Shown piece after piece: positions 7,436 through 14,939 of a stretch of DNA of 15,515 bases; the first letter of the stretch is position 1; the number at the start of each line of letters is the position of its first letter. Where the stretch lies: NCBI RefSeq assembly GCF_025149945.1, contig NZ_JALXVH010000057.1, positions 1 to 15,515 on the forward strand. The letters run 5' to 3'. The notes under the pieces were generated by a model. The model did not search any database. It was not told the DNA's origin and saw only the letters and a list, made by a program, of their open reading frames with translations. This stretch comes from Kocuria sp. p3-SID1428. Its GTDB lineage: Bacteria > Actinomycetota > Actinomycetes > Actinomycetales > Micrococcaceae. Position numbers and translations under genes: made by a program.

Positions 7436-9607
7436 TCAGCCACGCTCCCGGTCGTCGGGGGCGTCCTCGCCCCAGGGGGCGTCCTCCGCCCCGGCGGCGT
7501 GCGAGCCGTCGCGACGGGCGCGGTCTGCCCGGGAGCCGTCGTGCGTCGCGGACGCATCGGTCGAGTCCCTGTCCGATGCGTCGTGGCGCTGCCCGGCCTC
7601 GCGCTGCTCGGGGTCCTCGCCCTCGCCGGGCATGGCCTCGAAGCGCTCGCGCTCCTGCGGGGAAGCCTCGGCCAGCTCCTCCTTCTCGCGGGAGGTGGTC
7701 ACCGGGGGCAGCTCCGACTGCGGGCGGCCCTCGGCCGAGATCCACTGCTCGCGCTCGGGCTGGCGGACCAGGTCGGCGAAGATCTCGGCGATCTCGGCCT
7801 CGTTGAGGGTCTCGCGCTCAAGCAGCTCCAGGGCCAGGCGATCCAGGATCTCGCGGTTGTCCACCAGGATCCGGTGTGCCTCGTTCTGGGCGTTCTCGAG
7901 CAGCTCGCGGACCTCGGCGTCGACGATCGCCGCCGTGGCCTCCGAGTAGCCTCGCTCCTCCGAGCCGCCGCGGCCCATGAACGGCTGACTGTCGTCGCCG
8001 CCGAGCTTCATGGAGCCCACGCGCGAGCTCATGCCGTACTGCGTGACCATCTTGCGGGCGGTGTCCGTGGCCTTCTGGATGTCGTTGGCCGCACCCGAGG
8101 ACGGGTCCTTGAACACGACCTCCTCCGCGGCGCGCCCGCCCATGGCGTAGGCCATCTGATCGAGCAGCTCGTGTCGGGTGGTCGAGTACTTGTCGTCCGC
8201 CGGCATGACCATGGTGTAGCCCAGCGCCCGGCCGCGCGGCAGGATCGTGATCTTGGTGACCGGATCGGTGTTGCGCAGTGCCGCGGCCACCAGGGCGTGG
8301 CCGCCCTCGTGATAGGCGGTGACCTTGCGCTCGTGCTCCTTCATGAGCCTCGAGTGCTTCTGCGGTCCCGCGATCACACGGTCGATGGCCTCGTCGACCG
8401 CGCGGTCGTCGATCAGCTGGGCGTGCGAGCGGGCGGTGAGCAGCGCGGCCTCGTTCATGACGTTGGCCAGCTCCGCGCCCGTGAAGCCGGGGGTGCGCTT
8501 GGCCACCGAGCGCAGGTCCACCGACTCGTGCAGCGGCTTGTCCTCCGAGTGCACGCGCAGGATCTGCTCGCGGCCCTTCATGTCCGGGGCATCCACGCCG
8601 ATCTGGCGATCGAAGCGGCCCGGGCGCAGCAGCGCCGGATCCAGGACGTCCGGGCGGTTGGTCGCGGCGATCAGGATGACGTTGGTGTCGGCCTCGAAGC
8701 CGTCCATCTCCACGAGCAGCTGGTTCAGGGTCTGCTCGCGCTCGTCGTTGCCGCCGCCCATGCCGGCACCGCGCTGACGGCCCACGGCGTCGATCTCGTC
8801 CACGAAGATGATCGCCGGGGCCGACTCCTTGGCGGTCTGGAAGAGATCGCGCACGCGGGAGGCGCCCACACCCACGAACATCTCCACGAAGTCCGAGCCG
8901 GAGATCGAGAAGAACGGGACGCTGGCCTCTCCGGCCACGGCCTTGGCCAGCAGGGTCTTGCCAGTTCCGGGAGGCCCGTAGAGCAGCACGCCCTTGGGGA
9001 CCTTGGCGCCCAGGGACGTGTAGCGGTCGCGTTCGACCAGAAACTGCTTGATCTCGTCGAGTTCCTGCACGGCCTCATCCGCACCGGCCACGTCCTTGAA
9101 CGTGACCTGCGGGTTGTCCATGTCGAATTTCTTGGCCTTGGAGCGGCCGAACTTCATGACCTGGGAGCCACCGCCCTGCATGCGGGAGAAGATGAACCAG
9201 AAGATCGCCAGGATGATCAGGAACGGCAGCATGAACTGCAGCAGCGACAGGAACCAGTTGGTCTGCACCGGCTGATCGGTGTAGCCCTCGAGACCGGCGT
9301 CATCGATGGCCTGGACCACCTGCTCGCCGCGCGGCTCGACGTAGAAGAACTCCACATTGCGCCCGTAGTCGCGCCCGTCCGCAGAGTAGTCCTCCGCCAG
9401 GGTCAGCTCGACCTTCTGGTCGCCGTCGTAGATCTTGGCCTCGGTGGCCTTGTCGTCCTGCAGCAGCTGCAGCCCCACATTGGTGTCCACTCGGCTGCCT
9501 CCGCCGGAGGTCAGGGTGGACAGGACCGGGATCAGGACGAGCAGAGCGAGCAGAACCCAGATGAAGGGTCCCCTCAGGAAGCTCTTCTTCTTCTTCGCAG
9601 TGGCCAA
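7436..9607 (-). CDS. ftsH: ATP-dependent zinc metalloprotease FtsH
   Basis: FtsH is a membrane-anchored AAA+ protease that degrades membrane and regulatory proteins as a hexamer. With the chosen start the protein has 723 residues. It has a lysine run at 5-8, membrane segments at about 15-32 and 123-141 around an extracytoplasmic domain, and Walker A GPPGTGKT at 211-218. Walker B IIFVDEID is at 266-273, and the second region of homology, with [21 protein letters not shown], is near 315-335. The zinc site is HEGGH at 433-437, with the third ligand D509 in NDIQKAT. The C-terminal 85 residues are acidic and disordered, rich in D, S, R and E. TTG at 9607 is preferred: GAGAGGA lies 9 nt upstream and the lysine-rich N-terminus begins there. 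An ATG at 9685 gives 749 residues without conserved sequence. Confidence 0.96.
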   Translation of the reverse strand: MATAKKKKSFLRGPFIWVLLALLVLIPVLSTLTSGGGSRVDTNVGLQLLQDDKATEAKIYDGDQKVELTLAEDYSADGRDYGRNVEFFYVEPRGEQVVQAIDDAGLEGYTDQPVQTNWFLSLLQFMLPFLIILAIFWFIFSRMQGGGSQVMKFGRSKAKKFDMDNPQVTFKDVAGADEAVQELDEIKQFLVERDRYTSLGAKVPKGVLLYGPPGTGKTLLAKAVAGEASVPFFSISGSDFVEMFVGVGASRVRDLFQTAKESAPAIIFVDEIDAVGRQRGAGMGGGNDEREQTLNQLLVEMDGFEADTNVILIAATNRPDVLDPALLRPGRFDRQIGVDAPDMKGREQILRVHSEDKPLHESVDLRSVAKRTPGFTGAELANVMNEAALLTARSHAQLIDDRAVDEAIDRVIAGPQKHSRLMKEHERKVTAYHEGGHALVAAALRNTDPVTKITILPRGRALGYTMVMPADDKYSTTRHELLDQMAYAMGGRAAEEVVFKDPSSGAANDIQKATDTARKMVTQYGMSSRVGSMKLGGDDSQPFMGRGGSEERGYSEATAAIVDAEVRELLENAQNEAHRILVDNREILDRLALELLERETLNEAEIAEIFADLVRQPEREQWISAEGRPQSELPPVTTSREKEELAEASPQERERFEAMPGEGEDPEQREAGQRHDASDRDSTDASATHDGSRADRARRDGSHAAGAEDAPWGEDAPDDRERG

Positions 9608-9684
9608 GGCCGTGGGTCCTCTCTTCGCATTTCCCGTCCGCGATGCGTCGCGAGGCCGCCGGGCATGCCGGAGCCTGATGTGCA

Positions 9685-9690
9685 AGGGTA
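9685..9690 (-). promoter_or_regulatory. Candidate -10 box for the ftsH-fol transcript
   Basis: TACCCT on the minus strand fits TANNNT and is identical to the candidate ppa -10. It lies just past the hpt terminator stem and about 80 nt before the TTG start of ftsH. No -35 hexamer is clear, because the position expected for it falls inside the hairpin. Confidence 0.32.
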
Positions 9691-9691
9691 T

Positions 9692-9728
9692 CGCCCGGTC
9701 CGCTCAGCGCCGTGCTGCGGACCGGGCG
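9692..9728 (-). terminator. Strong hairpin after hpt
   Basis: CGCCCGGTCCGC (9692-9703) pairs perfectly with GCGGACCGGGCG (9717-9728): a 12-bp stem with a 13-nt loop, 21 nt past the hpt stop. The T tract is poor (ATACCCTT follows on the minus strand), as is common in actinobacteria. It most likely ends or thins the dacB-to-hpt transcript before ftsH. Confidence 0.55.
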
Positions 9729-9749
9729 TTCACCCGTCGGCGGACAGCC

Positions 9750-10301
9750 TCAGGAGTAGACGTCCGGGGAGAGCACCGCGATGCAGTCCAGGTTGCGGTA
9801 CTTCTCGTTCCAGTCCAGGCCGTAGCCGACCACGAACTCGTTGGGGATGTCCCACCCGACGTAGCGGACGTCGATCTCGACCTTGGCGGCCTCCGGCTTG
9901 CGCAGCAGGGTGCAGATTTCGACCGAGGCGGCGCCCCTTGACTTGAGGTTGGCCAGCAGCCACGACAGGGTCAGCCCGGAGTCGATGACGTCCTCGACGA
10001 TCAGCACGTGGCGATCGGTGAGATCGGTGTCGAGATCCTTGAGGATCCGCACCACGCCCGAGGACTTGGTCCCGGAGCCGTAGGACGACACGGCCATCCA
10101 GTCCATGGGGTACTGCCCGGCCAGCGCCCGGGACAGGTCCGCCATGATCATCACGGCGCCCTTGAGGACGCCCACGAGCAGGACGTCGCTGTCGCCGTAG
10201 TCGGCATCGATCTGCGCGGCCAGCTCGGCCACCCGCTGATCGATCTCCTCCTTGGTGTGCAGGACCTCTGCGAGGTCCCCCTGCGCATGCTCGGACTTCA
10301 C
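9750..10301 (-). CDS. hpt: Hypoxanthine phosphoribosyltransferase
   Basis: Hpt salvages hypoxanthine or guanine with PRPP to make IMP or GMP. The 183-residue protein shows [17 protein letters not shown] near 40-56, [11 protein letters not shown] near 72-82 (the flexible loop), and the PRPP motif [14 protein letters not shown] at 99-112. LLRKP and [21 protein letters not shown] near the end contact the purine. The GTG at 10301 is chosen because AAGGAG sits 4 nt upstream and it gives the usual family length; an upstream GTG-type start at 10349 adds only basic residues. It lies 117 nt after tilS; the hpt-ftsH junction downstream carries a terminator-like hairpin. Confidence 0.95.
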   Translation of the reverse strand: MKSEHAQGDLAEVLHTKEEIDQRVAELAAQIDADYGDSDVLLVGVLKGAVMIMADLSRALAGQYPMDWMAVSSYGSGTKSSGVVRILKDLDTDLTDRHVLIVEDVIDSGLTLSWLLANLKSRGAASVEICTLLRKPEAAKVEIDVRYVGWDIPNEFVVGYGLDWNEKYRNLDCIAVLSPDVYS

Positions 10302-10394
10302 GGCTCTCCTTGTCCGCTTCCGTACCGCCGTGGGGGTGCGCGGCGACACGCCTGTGGCCTGGCCGTCATGCGGTGAGGACCGGTGGGGACACCC

Positions 10395-10415
10395 GCACAG
10401 CCTGCGGCTGCGTGC
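10395..10415 (-). terminator. Weak hairpin after tilS
   Basis: CAGCC (10398-10402) and GGCTG (10406-10410) form a 5-bp stem with a 3-nt loop, with outer GCAC/GTGC pairing interrupted by a bulge. It begins 4 nt past the tilS stop in the 117-nt tilS-hpt gap and has no T tract. Nothing else distinct is seen in that gap. Confidence 0.22.
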
Positions 10416-10418
10416 CGC

Positions 10419-11519
10419 TCAGCGCGTCTGGAGGACCAGCTCGAGCGTCCCTGCTCGGCCGCCGCCGCAGCGGGGTCGGCGCCTGTACGCGGCCACCCTA
10501 CCCGCCATCTGCACGGGCCCGGCCTCCCCGTGCCCCGAGGCGAGCTCGTGCAGGGCGGCGAGCCGCTCGTGCGTGGGGTGCTCCCCTCCGGCGCGCACGC
10601 AGGCCCGCGCCAGCGCGCGACGCACCAGCGGCTGCGGCTCGGACTGCAGCACCTCGAGGGACAGCACGACGGCCGCCCCGCCGTCGGATGCCCGGCTGCG
10701 CTGCTGCGCCTCCACCCGCCCATGGTCCGGACCTGGGTCCGCGACGACGGCGCGCTCGAGCACCTGCGCCGACAGCGTCTCGAGCAGCTCGGCGTCCGGT
10801 CCGACGATCGCGGCGGTGCGGGCCAGGGCCTCGGCCACCCCGGGACCCAGCTGGCGCTCGAGCTCGGGAAGCACCGCGGCCCGGACGCGGGCACGCAGCA
10901 TCGACTGGTCGCTGTTGGCGGGGTCGTGCCAGGGCTCGAGCTGCTCGGCGGCGCAGATCGCCTCCGTCTGGCTGCGGCGCAGCTCCAGCAGCGGCCGCAG
11001 GACGGGGACGGGGCCGTCGCTGCGCACGCGGGGCATGCCGGACAGCGAGCGCGTCCCCGAGCCGCGGGCCAGTCCGAGCAGCACCGACTCGGCCTGGTCG
11101 TCGAGGGTGTGCCCCAGCAGGATCGCGCGGGCGCTGTGGGCGGCGGCGAGCTCGTGCAGGGCGGTGTAGCGGGCCGCACGCGCGGCGGCCTCGGGGCCCT
11201 CGCCGCGGTCGCAGACGTCGACTGCGCGGATCTCGACGGGATCGAGGCCCAGCTGCCGGGCCTGCTCGGCGGCGCGCTGGGCCACCCGCGCCGAGCCTTC
11301 CTGCATGCGGTGGTCGATCACCGCGGCCCCCACGCGCAGACGTCCCTTCCGGGCCCAGTGCGCGGCAGCGGCGGACAGCGCCAGAGAGTCGGGTCCGCCG
11401 GACAGGCCCACGAGCACCAGCCCGGGGTCCACCGCGTGAGCGGGCGTCGACGAGGCAGCTCGAGCCGGCGCATGCGCTCCGGCCTCGGACGGGAAGGCGT
11501 GCTCGAGGGTGCTCAGCAC
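10419..11519 (-). CDS. tilS: tRNA(Ile)-lysidine synthetase
   Basis: TilS adds lysine to C34 of the CAU-anticodon tRNA(Ile), so that it reads AUA instead of AUG. The 366-residue form has the PP-loop ATPase motif SGGPDS at 40-45, VIDHRMQEGS near 68-77, ILLGHTLDDQAESVLLGLARGSGTRSLSGMP near 132-162 and the tRNA-contact segment WHDPANSDQSMLRARVR. It is a short actinobacterial form without the full C-terminal domains of the E. coli enzyme (432 residues). GTG at 11519 is the first canonical start. However, the frame stays open upstream and the 20 codons before it read like a normal TilS N-terminus (SQDVAQARRAV). A CTG at 11579 overlapping the preceding stop is a real alternative. Confidence 0.92.
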   Translation of the reverse strand: MLSTLEHAFPSEAGAHAPARAASSTPAHAVDPGLVLVGLSGGPDSLALSAAAAHWARKGRLRVGAAVIDHRMQEGSARVAQRAAEQARQLGLDPVEIRAVDVCDRGEGPEAAARAARYTALHELAAAHSARAILLGHTLDDQAESVLLGLARGSGTRSLSGMPRVRSDGPVPVLRPLLELRRSQTEAICAAEQLEPWHDPANSDQSMLRARVRAAVLPELERQLGPGVAEALARTAAIVGPDAELLETLSAQVLERAVVADPGPDHGRVEAQQRSRASDGGAAVVLSLEVLQSEPQPLVRRALARACVRAGGEHPTHERLAALHELASGHGEAGPVQMAGRVAAYRRRPRCGGGRAGTLELVLQTR

Positions 11520-11575
11520 GGCCCTGCGCGCCTGGGCGACGTCCTGCGAAAGTCGGCCGCGCCGGCCCCTCTGGG

Positions 11576-12043
11576 TCAGCTCAGCCCCGTCGCCGACTCG
11601 TGGTGACGGGCCTCCCGCAGGGCGAGTTCGAGCACCTTGGACAGCGTGGGCGTGGACTCACCGAGGGCGGCCAGCGCCGATTCGAGCTCGGAGCGCGGGA
11701 CCACCGAGGCCAGCGCGGACACGGCGTTGGACTCGCCGTGGATCCCGGACTGGATCTGGGTGGTGGTCAGCACCGGCTGCGACTTCTCGACCTGGCTGAG
11801 CACCTCCTCGATCTCCGAGGTGCCGGCACGCTGCTCGAGCATCACCAGGCGCTCGTAGACCGCCGGGTTGCCGATCTTGATGCGGCGGCCGGAGTTCAGC
11901 TGCGAGAGCATGGGCGCAGACAGCCCCAGGACCTCTGCGAGGCGGCGCTGGGTGATGCCGTAGGCGCCGACGACCGCCCCGAACCGCTCGGAGAGCGGCT
12001 GGCCGTACAGCTTGATCTGCTGATCGATGTTCTCGGTGCTCAC
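11576..12043 (-). CDS. Helix-turn-helix DNA-binding protein
   Basis: The 155-residue protein has an XRE-like helix-turn-helix at about 31-52 (TQRRLAEVLGLSAPMLSQLN). Before it comes LSERFGAVVGAYGI, and after it SGRRIKIGNPAVYERLVMLE, so residues 17-70 form the DNA-binding unit. The rest (about 70-155) is helical and polar with no recognised ligand-binding domain. It probably regulates transcription; the target is unknown. The GTG at 12043 has no Shine-Dalgarno sequence, but a -10-like CACAAT ends 7 nt upstream, which suggests a leaderless mRNA. Its stop touches the upstream extension of tilS. The gene is absent from the equivalent M. tuberculosis order as I recall it. Confidence 0.82.
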   Translation of the reverse strand: MSTENIDQQIKLYGQPLSERFGAVVGAYGITQRRLAEVLGLSAPMLSQLNSGRRIKIGNPAVYERLVMLEQRAGTSEIEEVLSQVEKSQPVLTTTQIQSGIHGESNAVSALASVVPRSELESALAALGESTPTLSKVLELALREARHHESATGLS

Positions 12044-12050
12044 TTTTGCA

Positions 12051-12079
12051 ATTGTGTCACAGTCAGGTCACGAACCGCA
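12051..12079 (-). promoter_or_regulatory. Candidate leaderless promoter of the helix-turn-helix gene
   Basis: On the minus strand TGCGGT (12079-12074), a 17-nt spacer and CACAAT (12056-12051) are followed by 7 nt and GTGAGC, the start of the gene. The 47-nt gap is visibly richer in A and T than its surroundings and also contains the direct repeat GTGAC twice (around 12056-12071), a possible operator. Confidence 0.4.
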
Positions 12080-12090
12080 CGCGAACGCAC

Positions 12091-13257
12091 TCAGAAGGCC
12101 ATCCGCTCGACCCACTCCTGCGGATGGCGGATCTCCCTGGCCGAGGGCAGGTTCTGCGGGCCGAGCCAGACCTGGTTGAAGGCCTCGCGGCCCACGGCCT
12201 CCACGACCTCCGTCACGAAGCGCTGGCCCTGCACGTACTGCGCCGCCTTGGCCTCCAGCCCCAGCAGCCGGCGCACGGCCCGATCCAGCGGCCCGCGCAG
12301 GTCGGCCCGGCGCTCGAAGCGCCGGCGGATGGTCTTCACCGACGAGACGATCGAGGAGTCCACCCCGTCCATGACCCAGTTGGCGTGGCCCTCGAGCAGG
12401 CTCATGACCGCGGTGGTCCGCTCGAGCATCTCCCGTTCACGCTCATCCAGAGCGGCGCCGAGCGGGCCGAGCAGCGAGTCCTGCTCCCGCGGCTCCTGAG
12501 CCCTGCCCCGGCGCATGCGCTTCACGGCGGCACCGGCCGAGGACCCGACGGCCGACAGCCTGCGCCCGAACCCGTCGGCATCCCCGGACAGCGAGACCGT
12601 CAGCTCGCGCATGTCCCGGATCAACTGCTCGCGAAGCCACGGAGCGGCCGCGAATTGGACCCGGTGGGTCTGCTCGTGCAGGCACACCCACAGCCGGAAG
12701 TCGTGGGGCTCCACGTTCAGCTCCCGCTCGATCTGCAGCACGTTGGGAGCCACGACCATGAGCCGCCCGCCCGGGAACCGCTCGGCGGCCTCCGGGGAGA
12801 CCAGCCCGGCGTAGGGGTCGTACTGGCCCAGGACCTTGGTGGACAGATACGCCATCAGCCCGCCGGCCTCGGCCGCGGCCGCACGGCCGGCGAAGCTCCG
12901 TACCAACTCGGCGTTCATGCCGCGGTCCAGCCGATCGGCCCGGGCCCGCCGCAGCTCGACCAGCGCCGGTTCGAGCAGCAGCTCGAAGGTCGCCGTGTTC
13001 GCCCGGGACCAGCCGGCGCGGTCCACGACGACCACGGGGGCGTCGTGGAGCCCGCGCGCAGCCGCCAGCCCGGAGATGGCGTGGACGTGCTCGACCGAGG
13101 CCTCGGCGTGCCCGCGGATCGAGGCCACCGCGGTCCGCAGCTGCTCGGGCTCCGGGGTGGGCCCCGGAGGGGCGGTGCGCGCCGCGATCCGGGCCGCGCT
13201 CGGCCAGTGGATCAGCCCGGAGCGCTCGACGGGCGAGGTGCTGGCGGAGGTGCTCAT
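12091..13257 (-). CDS. Zinc-dependent metalloprotease of the DUF2342 family
   Basis: The 388-residue protein carries HEQTH at 194-198, a zincin HExxH motif, in LWVCLHEQTHRVQF. A second conserved block, SLLEGHANWVMDG, lies at 286-298; E289 or H291 may be the third metal ligand. PGGRLMVVAPNVLQIERELNV at 162-182 and the C-terminal QVWLGPQNLPSAREI-type segment are typical of the actinobacterial DUF2342 (coenzyme F420 biosynthesis-associated-like zincin) family. The physiological substrate is unknown. The neighbours match M. tuberculosis Rv3626c, between the dacB-type gene and tilS. ATG at 13257 is chosen by conservation, although no Shine-Dalgarno sequence is visible; upstream codons look unstructured. 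Confidence 0.9.
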   Translation of the reverse strand: MSTSASTSPVERSGLIHWPSAARIAARTAPPGPTPEPEQLRTAVASIRGHAEASVEHVHAISGLAAARGLHDAPVVVVDRAGWSRANTATFELLLEPALVELRRARADRLDRGMNAELVRSFAGRAAAAEAGGLMAYLSTKVLGQYDPYAGLVSPEAAERFPGGRLMVVAPNVLQIERELNVEPHDFRLWVCLHEQTHRVQFAAAPWLREQLIRDMRELTVSLSGDADGFGRRLSAVGSSAGAAVKRMRRGRAQEPREQDSLLGPLGAALDEREREMLERTTAVMSLLEGHANWVMDGVDSSIVSSVKTIRRRFERRADLRGPLDRAVRRLLGLEAKAAQYVQGQRFVTEVVEAVGREAFNQVWLGPQNLPSAREIRHPQEWVERMAF

Positions 13258-13299
13258 GCGCCCATGGGAACACACGGCGGCGACAGCCCACGCGATGCT

Positions 13300-13324
13300 G
13301 GGGCGGCCCGTGGCGGCTCGCCCC
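13300..13324 (-). terminator. Possible hairpin after dacB
   Basis: GGGGCG (13300-13305) pairs with CGCCCC (13319-13324) around a 13-nt loop, 27 nt past the dacB stop, in the 94-nt gap before the metalloprotease gene. There is no T tract. It may be a weak terminator or attenuator; nothing else is evident in this gap. Confidence 0.3.
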
Positions 13325-13351
13325 GAACGATCCCCGCAGTCGTCGCTGCGC

Positions 13352-14821
13352 TCAGGCCCCGTCGGCGGCCACGAGCGCGTACAGCCGATCGGCGGCATCG
13401 CGGGCGGCGCCGGTGTCCTCCACGTCGTCGAAGACCACGACCACCACGACCGGGCGGCCATCGGGACGGATCGTCTGCCCGGACAGGGCGGTGACCACGT
13501 TCAGCGTGCCGGTCTTGGCCCGGGTCACGGAGCGGGCAGCGGCCTCGTCGGGGTCGTCGAAGCGCTCGGCGAGCGTGCCGGAGACGCCGCCGACCGGGAA
13601 GGTCCCGGCCATCGGGGCGAAGCGGCCCGTCTCATCGGCCGCGGCGATCCGCAGCAGTCCGCCCAGGACCTCGGCGCTGACCCTGTTGTCCATGGTCATC
13701 CCCGAGGCATCGACCACGCTCAGCCCCTCGACCGCCTCCTGCCCCAGCGCCTCCCGCGCGCTCTCGCGAAGGGTCTGCTGGAGACCCTCGACGCTGCCGT
13801 CGTGCCCGGCCGAGACCGCGGCGACCCGCCCCAGGGTCTCGGCCAGGCGGTTGTCCGACTCGCGCATCATCACCCCGGCCTGCTCCTGCACGGGAGCCGA
13901 TTCCACCCGGGCCAGCTCCGTGACGCCCTCCTGCTGATCGGCCGGCAGCATCGGATCTGCACCGGTGTCGAGCTCTCCGGCGGATTCGACCTCCACGTCC
14001 CGGCCCGTGCGCTCGCCGAGCTGGGCGGCCAGCTTCTCCTCGAAGGCCTCGGAGACCGAGGCGACGGGATCGGCGTCGTAGCCCCCTCCCCTGCCGGGCA
14101 CCCGATGCGAGTCGAAGGCCAGCGGCGCGATCGCCCCGATCTGCCCGGAGGCGATGTCGCCGGCCTGCCAGGCCGGATTCAGCTCGGGCCCCGAGAAGAG
14201 GCTCGTATCCACGGCCACGCGCACCGGCTGCTGCGGATCGACATCCTCGACCATGGCCTCAGCGGTCGAGACCGCCAGGTCCTCGATCCCGGCCCGGCCC
14301 ATGACAGCCCCAGGGTCGCCCTCCCCCGGGCTCAGGAGAGTGTCGCCGCCGGCTACGAGGACCACGTCATTGGAGGTCTCGCCGGCCACCGCGGCGGTGG
14401 CCAGGCGCTGGTCCGGTCCGGTGCTGCTGAGCAGGGCGAACAGGGTCAGGATCTTCTGGTTCGACGCCGGGACGAGGTCCTCGCCCTGGCCCTGAGCGAA
14501 CAGGACCTCCTCCGAGGCCGGATCGATCACCATCACCCCGGAGGCCCCGGCGGTCGAGTCCTCGATCGCGGCGCGGATGCCGTCTCGGGTCTCGTCGTCG
14601 AGCGCGCCGCCGGCCCGGTCCTGCTCGGGCGAGGCGACCTCGGGGATCCTGCCCTCCTGGGCCCCGGCGAAGGCCCCGGGGACCGAGATGATCAGCGAGG
14701 CCGCGATCGCGAGCACCACGAGCACGGCGATCACCGTCACGAAGGGGCTGCGTCGAGTGCGCGGGGCGTCGTCCGAGTCCTCGGAGAGGTCGGGGAAGCG
14801 GGGATCATGCTCGGAGCTCAC
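13352..14821 (-). CDS. dacB: D-alanyl-D-alanine carboxypeptidase/endopeptidase (PBP4 type)
   Basis: This enzyme trims or cleaves peptidoglycan stem peptides outside the membrane. The 489-residue protein has a short acidic cytoplasmic tail (1-22) and a membrane anchor or signal segment at about 26-46. The three penicillin-binding motifs follow in order: SNQK at 110-113 (serine nucleophile and lysine), SDN at 312-314 and KTG at 426-428. The long insert between the first two motifs is typical of class C (PBP4) enzymes. M. tuberculosis Rv3627c occupies the same place next to ppa. GTG at 14821 gives a protein beginning VSSEHDPRFPDLSEDS; no clear Shine-Dalgarno is present, but CACAAT ends 6 nt upstream. 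The gene is divergent from ppa with 118 nt between starts. Confidence 0.94.
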   Translation of the reverse strand: MSSEHDPRFPDLSEDSDDAPRTRRSPFVTVIAVLVVLAIAASLIISVPGAFAGAQEGRIPEVASPEQDRAGGALDDETRDGIRAAIEDSTAGASGVMVIDPASEEVLFAQGQGEDLVPASNQKILTLFALLSSTGPDQRLATAAVAGETSNDVVLVAGGDTLLSPGEGDPGAVMGRAGIEDLAVSTAEAMVEDVDPQQPVRVAVDTSLFSGPELNPAWQAGDIASGQIGAIAPLAFDSHRVPGRGGGYDADPVASVSEAFEEKLAAQLGERTGRDVEVESAGELDTGADPMLPADQQEGVTELARVESAPVQEQAGVMMRESDNRLAETLGRVAAVSAGHDGSVEGLQQTLRESAREALGQEAVEGLSVVDASGMTMDNRVSAEVLGGLLRIAAADETGRFAPMAGTFPVGGVSGTLAERFDDPDEAAARSVTRAKTGTLNVVTALSGQTIRPDGRPVVVVVVFDDVEDTGAARDAADRLYALVAADGA

Positions 14822-14827
14822 GCCCCC

Positions 14828-14856
14828 ATTGTGCCGTTGCCGCCCGCCCCGCCGCA
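14828..14856 (-). promoter_or_regulatory. Candidate leaderless promoter of dacB
   Basis: On the minus strand TGCGGC (14856-14851), a 17-nt spacer and CACAAT (14833-14828) are followed by 6 nt and GTGAGC, the dacB start. The layout is nearly the same as that before the helix-turn-helix gene. Transcription would begin at or next to the start codon. Confidence 0.4.
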
Positions 14857-14863
14857 GGCGACC

Positions 14864-14892
14864 TGCGTGGCGGGCCCGGCGGCGGCTACCCT
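14864..14892 (+). promoter_or_regulatory. Candidate promoter of ppa
   Basis: TGCGTG (14864-14869), a 17-nt spacer and TACCCT (14887-14892) precede ppa, predicting a leader of about 40 nt. The -10 fits TANNNT; the -35 departs from TTGACA. It lies close to the divergent dacB promoter, with the two -35 hexamers about 7 nt apart. Confidence 0.42.
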
Positions 14893-14939
14893 GAGAGGCG
14901 AACGAGTCACAGAGAGCCGACGGAGCCGGAGGAGCAGCC

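Noticed and set aside
6386..9946. A 1186-codon open frame on the plus strand across folP, folE, ftsH and hpt
   Set aside because: It is antisense to four clearly conserved genes and its protein is rich in H, R, Q, G and L without domains, as expected from the mirror frame of high-GC genes.
13258..13461. Upstream extension of the metalloprotease to 456 residues
   Set aside because: It would overlap the 3' end of dacB and the hairpin; the added residues are low-complexity W, S, P and R.
12046..13494. A 482-codon plus-strand open frame opposite the metalloprotease
   Set aside because: Antisense to the zinc protease with HEQTH; composition typical of a shadow frame.
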